From Pyrrhoderma lamaoense (Eukaryota > Basidiomycota > Agaricomycetes > Hymenochaetales > Hymenochaetaceae), in the NCBI GenBank assembly GCA_002794735.1, contig NBAZ01000001.1, positions 3,472,001 to 3,536,000 of the forward strand: a stretch of 64,000 bases of DNA, read 5' to 3'. Position 1 is the stretch's first letter. Each line of letters begins with the position of its first letter. Position numbers and translations under genes: made by a program. The notes under the pieces were generated by a model, which was not told the DNA's origin, made no database searches, and saw nothing but the letters and a program-made list of their open reading frames with translations. Positions 9,183 through 21,653 of this stretch are shown here, one piece after another.

Positions 9183-10441
9183 TTAACGACGCTCGCCTGC
9201 CTCATAAAAGGCGGCAGCCAAAAGTTCATAAACCAACATTTGCTGCTCAGGTCTTTGAACCATAGAAGTTCTCTGCTCCCTCAGAGAGTCCACTTCAGAG
9301 GCAACTTTATCCTCTGCAACCTGCCTTGGCAACTCTCCTAAAGGCGATGGTGGAAGTGGAGGCAAATTAGCAAGGGTGTCCTGTGAGTAAGCTGGCGAAA
9401 GGAGTCCATAGTAGCGTAGTAAAGAGCATAGCGCAATGAAGGAGCCGGTACGACCGATACCAGCGGAGCAATTGACGGAAATAGGAGGATCCGGATGGTA
9501 GGTTGATCCTCGAGATGAGAAAGGTGGAGGGGCAAGGTTAGTTTTTGTCACGATTCTTGCAAACGACAGTAAGCCCGCTTTTTCCTCAGGCTCTTCTGGG
9601 ACACCGAAATCTGGCCAATGTGTAAATAGAAGGTGGGTAAAATGTACAGGCTCCCCAATCTCGACAACTTCATAGTACAGGTCTTGATCGGGCTCCCCTA
9701 CAGGATGACTGCAGTGAACGAGGCGAACTATGCTTTTTATACAATGCGCAGTACCGATATGTTCTTCCTCCACTAGAGTGATCTTTAAAGTCGACCCGTT
9801 AAATCCCTCCGGGGGTGTTATGATGTATGATTCCCCGGGGACACTTGGAAAGTATGGATGGGCTTTAGTTGCCTTACCTTCAGCTGCGACTGTCAGCTGG
9901 ACAACGGTGCGTATTCTACACGGCCCGGGGCTCCACGAAGGTGTAAGATGAGGAGGGGGTCGAGTATTAGGCTGCAAGAGAAGAGATAAGAATGTATGCA
10001 TTGTATTAGGTAAAGGCGCCTGAGTCGCAATCCACCACTTTCCACCATGGAGTTCTCGAACCCAATTAGCGTTCAGATATCTTCCTTTCCCTTGGGCATC
10101 GGGTTCGACAATTACACGAGTTCGATCGAATGGTTCAACATCTTCATAGAGAGAATTCGTATTTGTAAAATACGCGTTTAAAACGATAGGCGCATACCTC
10201 TGTAACGATTTTCTCTTCTGTTCTCCACTCGAGCACCCTCAGTGACATGATAGTTTTCATGGGGTGTACTATCACCGGCAATCCCAAATAAAGTGGTAAT
10301 TACCTTCTTCTGGTGGAGACGGGATGCTAATCGTGCTTGTTCTCGTGATCGCTCACGTTCAAGAAGCGTACGAAATACTGCTTCCTGATAAACACGATCG
10401 TGCAGAGCACGATTGAGCCAGTCTGGAACTGTTGGGGACAT
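9183..10441 (-). CDS. divergent protein tyrosine phosphatase PTP4
   Basis: Two exons, 10441..10198 and 10141..9183, joined over a 56-nt intron (GTATGC...GAAG). The splice restores NRYRDVEPFDRTRV, the canonical KNRY/PYD block, and gives 400 residues. A second in-frame ATG at 10495 would add 18 hydrophobic residues; I prefer 10441 (MSPTVPDW). Order: helical N terminus, NRYR block, NANWVRELHGGKWWIATQAP, RTVVQL, WPD loop (HWPDFGVP), then VNCSAGIGRTG with Cys near residue 306, then the Q-loop region EQRTSMVQ. The invariant signature His is Asn here (NCSAG, not HCSAG). No long disordered tail, unlike PTP1 and PTP2. Base composition is G+C-richer than its neighbours. It lies downstream of HSP20-1 on the same strand. 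Confidence 0.9.
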
Positions 10442-10807
10442 GTGAGAGAATAGAGAAACAAACGGCCATAATGAGTAGATAGATATATGCGTCACTCTCG
10501 GACTCTGTAGAACGTGACATCAGTAGATATGGATCACTGAATATATTATATAGAACATTGCTCTCATGTAAACCACTGTGGGTAACTGATATCAGTCATA
10601 TCAAACCTCTCATTCCTCTCATTATAAGAAATTCACGTTCATTATAATAACCGTATTTCCTTCAATGTATAAAGTGTAACAAATTCATTGCAAATGATAT
10701 ACATACATATTAAACATTATCCCAAGTTGTAGGTGGGGTATTACATAATACAGTAGCTAATTAACATACATTGATACATTTGTTATATGAGTTGGCTGTT
10801 AATATCT

Positions 10808-11329
10808 TCAAGATATTGTAACCTTTTTCGCTTGTTGCTCCTCGTTTGTCTTAGGGAAAGTGATGGTCAATACACCATCTTCAAGTTTTGCAGTCACATT
10901 TTCGGGCTAAAGGAATATCATTAGTACATGAGTTCACGGATTACAGTCGTAAATATGACCTACCTTTGTACCCGAAGGAAGGGGCAACGTACGCGAGAAA
11001 CTTCCGTACTGGCGCTCGCGGTGGATAAATCCTTTCTCCTCGACATCACTGGAGAGGGTTTGCTCGCCTGAGACGATAAGTCTACCATTTTGGATGTCGA
11101 TGTTGACATTTTCCTTCTTCAAACCCGGAAGCTCAATTGTTACAGTCACCAGGTTCTGATCGGAGGACTCATGAACATCAAGCCTGGGCTGGTATCCACG
11201 AGCTATTGAGCGTTTGGAATCATTTTTAGCACTGACTTGGTTCGAAGATGAACGAGGCGAAGTAGCGTCCTCGACGAGTCGAGAGATGTCATTGAAGGAG
11301 AAGAAAGGCTCATAGAAGTAGAAAGACAT
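10808..11329 (-). CDS. small heat-shock protein HSP20-1
   Basis: ATP-independent chaperone of the alpha-crystallin/HSP20 family; oligomers hold unfolding proteins in the cytosol. Two exons, 11329..10964 and 10906..10808, with a 57-nt intron (GTAGGT...TTTAG), give 154 residues. The alpha-crystallin domain is visible from about residue 48: DVHES, IELPGLKKENVNIDI, GRLIVSGEQ, RERQYGSFSRTLPLP, then PENVTAKLEDGVLTITFP. N-terminal motif MSFYFYEPFFSFNDI is shared with HSP20-2. Heat-shock elements and a TATA box lie upstream. Intact, unlike its paralogue at 46.7 kb. Confidence 0.96.
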
Positions 11330-11420
11330 GGTGATAAGTCTTGTAATCGCTAGTTGTGTTGACTAGATTTCGTTGACTAGATTTGATTCTGTAGTGTATC
11401 TGCAGCAGGTTTGATCCATA

Positions 11421-11428
11421 TTTATATA
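11421..11428 (-). promoter_or_regulatory. TATA box of HSP20-1
   Basis: TATATAAA on the minus strand, ~92-100 nt upstream of the HSP20-1 ATG. HSP20-2 has its TATA at the same distance. Confidence 0.65.
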
Positions 11429-11482
11429 CTAAGAATATCGAATAATCTAGAGTCTAAGGTCTATAGTACGCTGGGTCTCCGA

Positions 11483-11505
11483 GAAAGTTCGTGAACCTTT
11501 GTGAA
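11483..11505 (-). promoter_or_regulatory. heat-shock element array
   Basis: Five alternating pentamer units on the plus strand: GAAagTTCgtGAAccTTTgtGAA, with one mismatch in the fourth. This is the HSF binding pattern (nGAAnnTTCn), ~155-175 nt upstream of the HSP20-1 start. A further GAAgTTC follows at 11513-11519. Confidence 0.8.
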
Positions 11506-11519
11506 AAAAGGAGAAGTTC

Positions 11520-14500
11520 AAAACAAGAAATATCTTCTTGGATACGCTTTGGAAAACGGTGGAAGGTTTTGGGACTTTCTAGAGCTTTCCTTTGAGAACC
11601 GAAGAAAGCGAATAAGATTTAGAAGAGTGGTGCAAAAATTCTCTTTGGGTTCAGATATACAACGCTAGATCACAGACTTAAAGCAATCATATCATAATTT
11701 TTCATAAACCTGCAGATTTAACAAGAAGAAATGTCTTTCTAAGTTTTTGTCAATTGATAGCACCCATCACACATCGGGCACGTGCACGTTTTTACATGAT
11801 ACATGATCGGCGGAGCTAATTCAGAAAGGCCTATCGTAGGTCTGTTAGTGTCGATCGTAGTGCATGGCATCCTTTAGTATGACCGACTATAATCAAGTCT
11901 CCTATTTAAAGTTTGCTACAAGTAATCACTTCCTCTCTTCCTCTCTGCAAACATCAAATTTCAAGCATATATCTCCTCTTCTGACATCGGGACACAACCT
12001 GAAAAGTTTGCCGTTACGGCTAACTATTGCTGGGAACCAAGTTACCAATTTGGTATAGTGTGTCGTCTTGTTCACAGACCTGATATAACCGGAGTATTTA
12101 ATATGTCTATGCGCAATCTTACTGAATCAAGAACTAAAGATACTTACCAAAATGCTTGCTTACTTTCTTAGTCTCTTGCAATGAGAATCTCAAACTTTAA
12201 CCAAACTCAAAAATTCTAACTGTCAATGGCCCCGTTCTCGTTGAGAAAGAGGGTTTGAATGGATATAGATTACCATATAAGTCAAATACTAGTCAAATCG
12301 TTTACAGTCTAGGTATAACTGGGAACGAGAACTAGGTATCGTCAGCAAGCTCCAAACTAACACATGAGGCTTCCGTTCCATTGCTACCATATACTAACAA
12401 CATCATCTAACCATCTGCATATACTTAATTCAGTAATCAAGATAAAATTTGAAAAAAATCACATCAAGGGCCTTGTTTCTGGACTTCTGCTTCTGGAAAT
12501 GCTCACCTACTCCGAAGTAACGTAGGGATATATCCTGATTTCCGAGTGACACGGGTCAGTAGTGTTGCTTCATTTCTACGGGTATTTGCTTATGTCCGTA
12601 CATACCTATAAACTTAGTTCAATTCTCATTATTGACGTACATAATGACATACAGGGCACATACTTCAGAGATCCTCGTTTCCTATTTTCTTTCTCTTGCA
12701 GCGCCACTCAATCAACGGAGTTGTATGGCCACCGGACCCTAATCTCAGTAAAACGGTGGCTCATTAGGAAATAAGAGATCATCAATAGTTGAAGACTAGT
12801 GCATACACACTTAGCAAGCCATTCCAGGCTCGGGACGTTACTATGCCACCATAACCATCTTTAGATGAGCTAGTTGCTAATTAATTCCTTTAAGTTTCAT
12901 TCTCATGCTTTATAGCCTAGACCACTTGAAATTGAACTTGAAGCTTCAGTTCCTGTGGTATCTACTTCTCAAGACTGATTAGGTAAATGGAAGACATTGT
13001 AATCTTCTATACGTTGTTTCCAGGGACGCCTATCATCTCGATATGGTTCTTTGCTCGTATTTGACTCGAGAAGTGCTCTTCTTTTCCAAAATGTCGAGTT
13101 CACCGGTAGGTATAGTAGTCAACGATCTCTTGTATATGAAGGGTAATTTTAGATCTTATTACCACAATTAAAAGAGGAGAATCAAAATTTGTATATGAGC
13201 GAAAGATGTGAGGTGCATAATTAAGGGTAATAGTGGTACTTAGAAGGCTTGGTGCAGACAAAATCTCCTTGAACAAAGGAAAATGGGGTTCCTACTAGCA
13301 ATGGGGAACTTTAGCCGATCGTCCTCGAAAGATACGAGTCTTCAACCTATCACTCTTTAAGTAATCACATGTACATAAATGTGTTAACTAGAAGTTATCC
13401 ATTAATCCGATGTCTTCCGTGGTTACAGTATACCACGTAGTATATGTGTATGAAAAGTTATAATTGTTGTACTAAAGTAAACATGGGGATTGACCTTATT
13501 AGAATATTGTATGATATATAATTTCTGCTATATCAAGTACTCATGATAACCAAACTTGAGATGATATTGATTTTAACTAGATTTTAGTCAAAAATCAGCA
13601 AACAAGAGTATTGCGACTGTAGATGTTTTTCTTTCCATAGCAAAACACGGGTATTAACTCATACTTTCATCATTGTAATTTCGTAAGAAAGTCCTCCGAG
13701 GAGACACGATAGAAGTGCAAGAGAACGGACGAAAGGGAAAATTTTAGGTTCAGGTTAGTCGGAAGTTCCTTACCATGTTTTGGGCTCTCAGCTACAGATT
13801 AATTTTACGAAACATGATAAAATCTAAACTTGGGCCATCAACTTAGAGCATATTGTTAGCCAGAGAGCACCGTATTGTCCTACAAATTCTGGAGGCTGGT
13901 CTATAGGACCTGCTCATATTCGGAACTTCCACATTCGAGTTAGAAAGGGCTCCCTGAGACGGTCTCAAGATTATCTTCATCGATTGTGGGGAAAGTTTCG
14001 CCGACCATGGAACTAGTCAGGGTCTTCCTATCCGTCTCAGCATCTTGACATCCTGACGAAGAAAAGACATACAAATGAAGACACAAGCAGGTGTCTAAAA
14101 GAAGCGAAACCATAGCGGATAAATACAATGTGATTTGATTTGGTTATGAGTTCCTCACGTTTTGCAATTTTATCATGTTACAGAAGACTAATGCATAGAT
14201 AAAAATCAGATAACCCGACCTTTTTTTACGTTTGTCTAGAAAAGGCAACTTAACCGGATAAGATCCATCCATACCACAGGTTTATACTGTTGTTCTTACC
14301 TGTTCTTAGATGTCAAAGTGGCGATAACTTTGTTACGCAATGACAGATCCCATTTCGTCATAACACAATGAACCCGAGTAGATATTGATGATCTCAGTTT
14401 GCATTAATTTGTTCCAAGCCACAATAATTGTTGTGAAGACAATTTTCCGTCGACGGTTACAGGCACTTCGAAGTAACAAATTTTTGCGTAGAAATTTTAC

Positions 14501-17500
14501 TTGACCTGCTTATCTCTCTGTGACATCAATAGCAATATGAGCGTACACACAAACATAGGGTTAGAGACACGAGTTGTGTGGATCTTGAATTTATTGGCAT
14601 AACCACCTCGGTAAAACGAGTCCGAGCGTAGCGTCATAAATGAATAGATATTGAATCGATATAAATCGATATAAGCAAAATTTTCCTTTCCTTGGTATTT
14701 AGTCCATATCTTTGCCGACGGCAGGCTTTAGTCATTAGAAAGTCATTTACATGGGTGCTTGAACAGATGTAGCATTTTTTACACACGTCTGAGGGACTGA
14801 TCACTAATCCTGACAAGACTCGGAATTCAAAAATGCCAGTTCATTAAGCCTAATAGAACATTCTTCAGTTGAGATGGGAACATAGGACTTGTGAGTACGC
14901 AAAACTGTGCAACGAGTAGTACTAGTATCACTACAAGGTTTTTAGCGAACCCACTCGCTTAAGGATAGTATTCTCGCCTATGCCAGTATGGAGTGCTCAT
15001 AGCTAGTGCTCCATGTATGTTAACCGTTGTGTTTTGAACAATTTAAGCTGAGAAACGGCGAAACAATCGATTAACCAATGTACACGAATGATCCGCAGGA
15101 ACAAAACACACGCTAAGAACATGATTTGTGAGAAAATCATTCAATGCAAAAATTTATGCTATGAGCCGAGCCGGATCCGAGGCATCCAGTTTTTCGAAGA
15201 TGTAAACAAATTTACAGAGATCCTGTCCGTCTCATGAGCTAAAGAAGATTTTTTCCCGACGGTTTAGAAGATTGTTCTGATACTAAACACTGGTGTTCTC
15301 ACAAGTTCAAGAATGGCCTTAATTATTCATATACGATGTGGTTCTTTGATACGAAAGAGATGAATAAGGACAAAGGAAACTCGTGCCAAATAGGCAGAGC
15401 TTGATTGAGATGTGACGGCCTCATCCTGTGACACATTGCGTTACGGTATCATATCACGACGTCAGTACTAGTCTTAAGTGTCTTCTTCATCATTCAGCAA
15501 TGCCAACGGAGCTCAGTTTTTCTCCATTCTTTCTACGTAACCGAGGGGAATGTTGTCATATTTCTTCTCATGAAATATTGTGAAGAATAGCGTAGATTTA
15601 CAGGCATGACCCACTCCACAAACAAGAGGAAGATGTATCACAACTGCGTGCGTTTTGTGGGTGAACCAACAAACAATTGGTAAATCACCAGGTGATACTG
15701 TAGCCGAGTAAGCAACAATTATGACCTTCGCTCGGAATGACATCTCAATTGCTTTCATAAAATAGCATGAACTGGCCGGGAAGCCGGTGCGGTCCTCCGC
15801 TTCGCAATTACTCAGGACCGTAGCACACAAATTAGGAGATCCGTGCTCTCGTACAACCCTATCTGCGTCGTCGCACAAATCAGCGAGATCAAATCGCATT
15901 TTCGAAATTCTAATCTAAACGCCAAATAAGAAATACCAATCTAACGTGATCTTACATAGAATAAGGACCTTGTGAGTCACATCCTTGTGCTTTGTACTTG
16001 GTTTGGAAAAGTCTCGGTGTTAGTCACAATAGTTGCGGATTATCGTTTCACCCGGATCCGTTCATTCGTAGCAAGTACTGCCCATCACAATGAGTTAGGA
16101 AACCAAGGAACAAACCAATTGTCGGGAGACGGAACCGCGGGTGAGACGGAGAAGGAACGGCACTCAATAAATACCGCAGAGCCGATAACCAAGGGTGGAG
16201 AACGTGGAAGAAGATATCCTTGTTAACTTTACCGACGCCGACTTTAGCACCAGAAAATGCAGAGTGCACGCGGGAAACATCCCCGCGAAACATCCCGAAT
16301 CCGGGAGTCGTCTTTGGATGCTTGAAGTGGTTATCTACAAGGTCTTCACTATATGATGCCGAAGGGTCAAATAGTTTTTCTCAGACGTCCATGAGACTCA
16401 TGTGAATGACGAAAGAACACACAGGCCGGCATTTGCTTTTAAATCTCAGTTTCGGAACCGCTTCAGTGAATTTGGGCTTTGATGGTTAGATACTAAGAAC
16501 TAGGACGTGGGGGTAGTGATGGAATCCAGGTCAAAGTAACAAATATCATGAATGAAGAATTTGTTATAAGACTACAAAAAACGGTAACGCAAAAAGATTT
16601 CCACGCTCCGAAGTTCGGGTGCGCGAAAGTCGTTGTAGGACAACTTCTTCTTTCTTCCATTACCTTAGACACATTACACACGCACTAAAGACGCTACCAT
16701 GGATCTGAGTTCGATCGTGTTGACAAAATATGGTTTGCATGGAGGATCTAAAATGTATAGGCTAGAAGATTGAATTATCTTTCTTACTGGTCAAAATCTA
16801 TATGGTAGACATAATTTCAATTCCTGCAAGACCATCGCTGGCCATCAAAGTTTGCTTCTCACTGGCCGTCCTTCTCTTGTGCTTCACCGCCGAGTCTACT
16901 CATGACGTGTCTGAGAAGCATGATTCTCCATTGGCACTGGCCCGGGTAGGATCAGCTAGTCTCGTGCCCGGTACACATCAACCTGAAAGAGAAGGAAGAT
17001 GAAGGAAGGAGTTCTATGACAGCGCTTGTGAACAGGATGGGAGTTGACTGAAATTAGACTAAACCTTGTTGCTCGCAACGGCCTGACCCTTTTTCCAAGT
17101 TTCCGTGTATGGCGTTTAGACTCTCGTTCTACTTCTACCCCACGAACCCAGTTCAGAGTTCGATACCATACAAACTTCGGAGCATCTACATGCTGTGTAT
17201 TCATATATATGAATTCACACCTACTCCAAACTTTTCCCTCACTCGCACTTATGTTCGCGTCTCAACACTTGAAATAGAATCACCTCCCTCTGTAACGCCC
17301 GAAAATGCGAGATATTTTTCCAATGCTGTTGAATTAGCATTTAGCTCTTACTTGTTCTATAATTCCCCTCCTCACAAGCCGACTGCGGATATCTGGGAAC
17401 TCATTAAGACATGAAAAGAAAGAAGTGCTCTAAGCTTGAAACAGTGTCCAGGCCTACAACGAAGAAGGACGGCACCATCTCGAGTGCTTGTTGGACTTAG

Positions 17501-17799
17501 TCGATCAACCTTAGATGGTTTGGCATTTTGATCTTCTCATTGTGGCTCAGCCGAGATGGCACCTCTAATCAGCAGCGCCGGATTAGAAAGCCGCTTTTCT
17601 CTAGGAATGTGTAGAATCAAGAATGTAGGAAACGAAAGAAGGATGTCTCTCGCAAAGTTCCTTGTGAGAAGCCAGCATGGTTCATAGCGGATGCACATAC
17701 CGGGGTCGAGTGTCATGGTCTATAGTCGGGCGTCTCCCAGGAGGAACCTTCGGAATAATATAGTCTCGAACTGCGTTTTACTAACTCTTTTGTTTAGGG
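11520..17799. other. gene-poor intergenic region
   Basis: About 6.3 kb with ordinary complexity and no recognisable gene. All frames are short and share no motif with a family I know. The only frames worth noting are a 66-codon one at 16802 with a signal-peptide-like start and an unrecognised 128-codon one at 15513-15899 (minus). No RNA gene, inverted repeat or element ends were seen. Confidence 0.4.
16802..17002 (+). CDS. candidate small secreted protein, unrecognised
   Basis: A 66-codon frame with a short N-terminal segment, a hydrophobic core (CFSLAVLLLCF) and a TAES-like cleavage region near residue 29, followed by a short polar mature part ending EREGR. That is the shape of a small secreted protein. 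Against it: short, alone in a gene-poor stretch, no introns detected, no family recognised. It may be chance. Confidence 0.2.
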   Translation: MVDIISIPARPSLAIKVCFSLAVLLLCFTAESTHDVSEKHDSPLALARVGSASLVPGTHQPEREGR

Positions 17800-20081
17800 T
17801 GGTGGATCCTGAGATCTATTGATCGTAGCACCCCCCCTCTCCCTTTTCTACACCACCGCGTGTGTACATGATACATATACAAAACGCACACACACACTCA
17901 TACAATATAATACAATGTGTATGTGTAGATGATGCGTCAGTGGAGTACCCACGTCACAGGCTGTTTCTTCCTTGTCTCTCGTTTTGCTCACGTTTTCTTA
18001 ACTCTAATGTACCGGATGGGACTGTTCGGTCTGCGCTATTTATACTTACAATTGTAAGCAATTCTGCACATGCACACGCACCTGGATGCTATACACATGT
18101 ATACACACCTTCTCGACCTCTGCCAGCTCGGATGCATCCAGGGGAGGAAGAAGAAGAAGAAGGGGAGGGGAAGCTGGAACAAATCCATGCATAAGGGCGT
18201 ACCTACCTTCGGCTTTTTAATTGATTCCTCTATTTTTCATTTGCACCTTCATACATTACCCTTCTTTTTTTCATCTTACTCTCTCCCCTTTCTTCTTATT
18301 CTTACCTACTTCCCTTGGTTTCCTCGTTTCCATATACGTTCTCTCTCTCTCTCTCTCTTTCTTTTTTTTTCTTACTTCCCCCTCCCCTTCTTTCTTCTCT
18401 TTCAACTCAATTTGTTATTTCTCCCCTTTACAGCACATCCGGGGAGGGGGTAGGGAGAGACGTTCGTTCATTAATTTCGAAGCGGGTGACGATCAATCTT
18501 CGAATTTGAGTCGGGACTAAGACTAATACGGGATCTGGATCTACTCTCGAGTGGAGGAGGAGGATCAAGGCCCGAGGAAGGACACCAAATTATATGATAA
18601 TTTTTGATGCCAACAACAACAACAAAAAAAAAAAAAAACTGCTTTCTCTATTTCTATTTCATTGATCCCTTAGGCTGTAAACTTACAGGGGATTTTCTTG
18701 TTTTTTTTTTTTCATAAAATCGTTATGGGAAAAATATGGAAAATCAAAATCGAGAAGAGACGAATCAGGAGAGGTATAGTCTATAATAGTGTTTTTGAGA
18801 GGAGCTCTAGGGCGAAGAATCAGACGGTCTAGTTGTTGTTCTTAAACCCCTTGCAACCTCGTATAGAACAAAATCAGAAGAAAAGGATGGAATGAGAGGA
18901 GGGGAGACGGGAGGGGGGGAGAGCGAGAGAAGAGAGAATACATAACGACAATGTGAGATGAGCTGAAATGAACTTCTTCTCAACTTCTTTTTCTTGTCCT
19001 CTTCATCCACTACTCTACTCAAACTCTTCTTACCTCCCTACTTCTTCTTTTTTTTTCTTGTATTTTTCCCCCCTCCTCGGAGTCTTGGCTTTGTGCCTGT
19101 TCACCTTTCGTTCTCGTCCTGCTTCTCTTTTATTCCCGACATTCGAACTCGGGACTTGGAATTCGGCAAAACTGAAAATCAGAGTGGGGGGGGGGGAAGA
19201 TGTCATGGATATCTCCGAGGAGCACACGAAAGAAGGAAGGAAGGGGAGGGAGGGGATTCTCTTTTACTAAGTGTTTTAATTTTCCTGTCTTGAAGATCAA
19301 TCATAATCCGTCTGGATCCCTTTGTGTCTAAAGTGGGGACATTTTCGGGGGGGAAATCCCCGGAAAGATGTGTGTGTTATTGGAGGGGAGAAGGTGCGCG
19401 TGCGTATGTGCGTATGTGTGTGTGTGGATGGGGGGGGGGGGGGGGGAGGGGGAAGGGAATAAGAATTTATGGTATATGGATTAATGGTAAACTCAACGGG
19501 GAAAAATTGATGCGTGAAGGGGGGAGGAGGAGGAGTTTGATTATGACGCCGTATGTCTGTTTTGTTTGTCTATTGTTGTTTTTTGTTTCCTTCTCCTCTT
19601 GTTGTACCTTGACTATTCGTTCTCGTTCGTTCGTTCTTTCGTTCTTTCGGTCGTCCATCCATTCGTTCGTTTTATGTTTGTTACCTGGCTCAACTTATCG
19701 AAGATCTGGTCCGTAAACTACAGGAGAGGAAACAGAGCACCACCCCCCCCCTCCCCCTTCCCCCCTTCCTACAACATACCCTAATTCAACGTACAGAACA
19801 GAATCAGTAAAAGAGCATATACTTTCCATGTACCTCCTCCCTGTCTTCGCCCCTGCCCCCCTTCCTTCCCGTCTCTCTCTCTCTCTCTTTTTACAACTTA
19901 TATCTTATATCTTATACTTTCTCCCTCGTGGCGGGCCTTATGAACCAATCCTACGCAACGTTACGTTGTCTTGTCTTGTATCGTCTTTCCTTCTCTCTTT
20001 TTGTGCACTTCTTTCTTTCTTTTTATATGTGTTTCTCTTTTGATATCGATACCGGGGATCAAAGTGGGAGGCAAAGAGAGA

Positions 20082-20102
20082 GCGAGAGAGAGAGAGAGAG
20101 AG
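20082..20102. repeat. (GA)n microsatellite
   Basis: Ten or so GA dinucleotides with one C interruption, inside a purine-rich tract. Confidence 0.85.
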
Positions 20103-20302
20103 CGGGAAGAGAGAGGGGGACGGAGGGGATCGTCCGAGATATGTTTACTCGTTCAAGTTCTAAGCGTCAATTACCAATTATCAAGTATTAAGTATCAAGT
20201 AAGACAAGTAATAGGTGGATTTATAAAGGAAAGAGACGGGAGAGAAAAGGATTGGTGGGAGGGGAGGGTATGAGCCGAAGTAAGAAAGAAAGAAAGAAAA
20301 AG

Positions 20303-20305
<3 letters not shown>

Positions 20306-20335
<30 letters not shown>
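20306..20335. repeat. (GA)n microsatellite
   Basis: About fourteen uninterrupted GA/AG units, following a GAAA-rich segment. Confidence 0.9.
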
Positions 20336-20337
<2 letters not shown>

Positions 20338-20520
20338 ATATGACCATGTCCGTGTCCGTGTCTGTATTTACGAAGGGGGAGTAGGGTGGGTGGGGTGTAG
20401 TGACGTTGACGTCTTTTTACCCCTCCCCCCCCCTTTGCCCTGTCCCTGTCCCTCCCCCGACTTTCATGGAAACGAAAGTGATTCTTACCTTACCCACTTA
20501 CATTTTACGTCCTGAAATCC

Positions 20521-20571
20521 AAAGATTCCAGAGATGACAAAGATTCCAGAGATGACAAAGATGACAAAGAC
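20521..20571. repeat. 18-bp minisatellite
   Basis: Unit AAAGATTCCAGAGATGAC occurs twice perfectly, then decays into shorter AAAGATGAC units. Confidence 0.85.
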
Positions 20572-21312
20572 ACTTACTTACCTTGCCTCGTCCTCCCTGC
20601 TCCTGCTCCTGGTCGTACTGGTCTCTTTCGGGATGGAGAGTCTGGGTACGTAGGAGATGTAGGAACGTAGAAGTGTAGTATGTAGAAGTGTAGTTTTCCT
20701 GATACCTGATACCTGATACCTGATAAACGATATCTAATAAACAATACCTAATACCTAATAAACTACTACTACTACTACTAGCTACTAGCTACTACTATTA
20801 CGCGATCACTTCCTTCAGTTCTTAGTTTCGTAGTTTCTTAGTTTTTCTTTCAAGTTCAAAAAAAAAAATAAAAAGAGAAAATAAAAAAAATAAAAGAAAG
20901 GAAAGGGGAAAATAAAAAGAGAAAACAAAGGTAGACGAGGAATACACCGATATTCAATGTTCAACGACCAACGTTGACTACGATGTTCAATAATGGAATC
21001 CAAAAGCACCGTCCAACTCTCACTTCACAACACTCACAACACTCACAAAACAACACATCCGAGGTTCGAGGTTATTCTTCCAAGATCCACGACCCAACTC
21101 TCGATTCTCTTTTAAAAGCAACCCTTTTCTTTTTTATTCATGTATTTATTGATAACAAGTTAACAAGTTAATAAAAACAAGGGCCAAAGTAAAAAAAGAA
21201 GGTTTTACAAGGGTTTGACTAGATACCACACCTAAAACTGAAAAAAACTTAAAAAACGAAGAAAGAGAAAGAAAGGACTAGTTGGACAAACAAGGGGGCG
21301 GGGAGGGAGTTG

Positions 21313-21366
21313 ATAAACAGATAGACAGATAGGTAAACAGATAGACAGGTAGACAGATAGACAGAC
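21313..21366. repeat. CAGATAGA-type tandem repeat
   Basis: Imperfect tandem copies of ACAGATAG with GTAA and GACAG variants. Confidence 0.8.
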
Positions 21367-21618
21367 GAGAGAAAGAGAGAGAAAGAGAGAGTAGGAATTA
21401 AGTAAACAACAACAACAACAAGAAGTAGGAAAATTGGATAATAAAAAGTAGACAGAAAGGAAAGGAAAGGAAAGGAAAGTTAGAAGTAGAAGAGGAGGGA
21501 GGAGGAGGAGGTTTATTATTACAAGGAAGACGAAAAAACGGGGTGCGGGGTGAGGCGTGGGTTGAGTATAAGTATGCGGATGGGGGTTTTAGTCAGTGGG
21601 GGCGGAGGGGGTAGAATA

Positions 21619-21653
21619 GACGGACGGACGGACGAATGGATGGATGGATGGAT
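21619..21653. repeat. compound (GACG)n(GATG)n repeat
   Basis: Four GACG-type tetranucleotides pass into four to five GATG-type tetranucleotides by a single-base change. Confidence 0.85.

Noticed and set aside
15513..15899. 128-codon minus-strand frame in the gene desert
   Set aside because: No recognised motif, no flanking splice-linked exons and no neighbours. Length alone is within chance for this base composition. I cannot exclude a real gene.
19140..19165. Second T-arm-like sequence on the minus strand
   Set aside because: A short stem forms, but the acceptor and anticodon arms are absent and the surrounding DNA is simple sequence.
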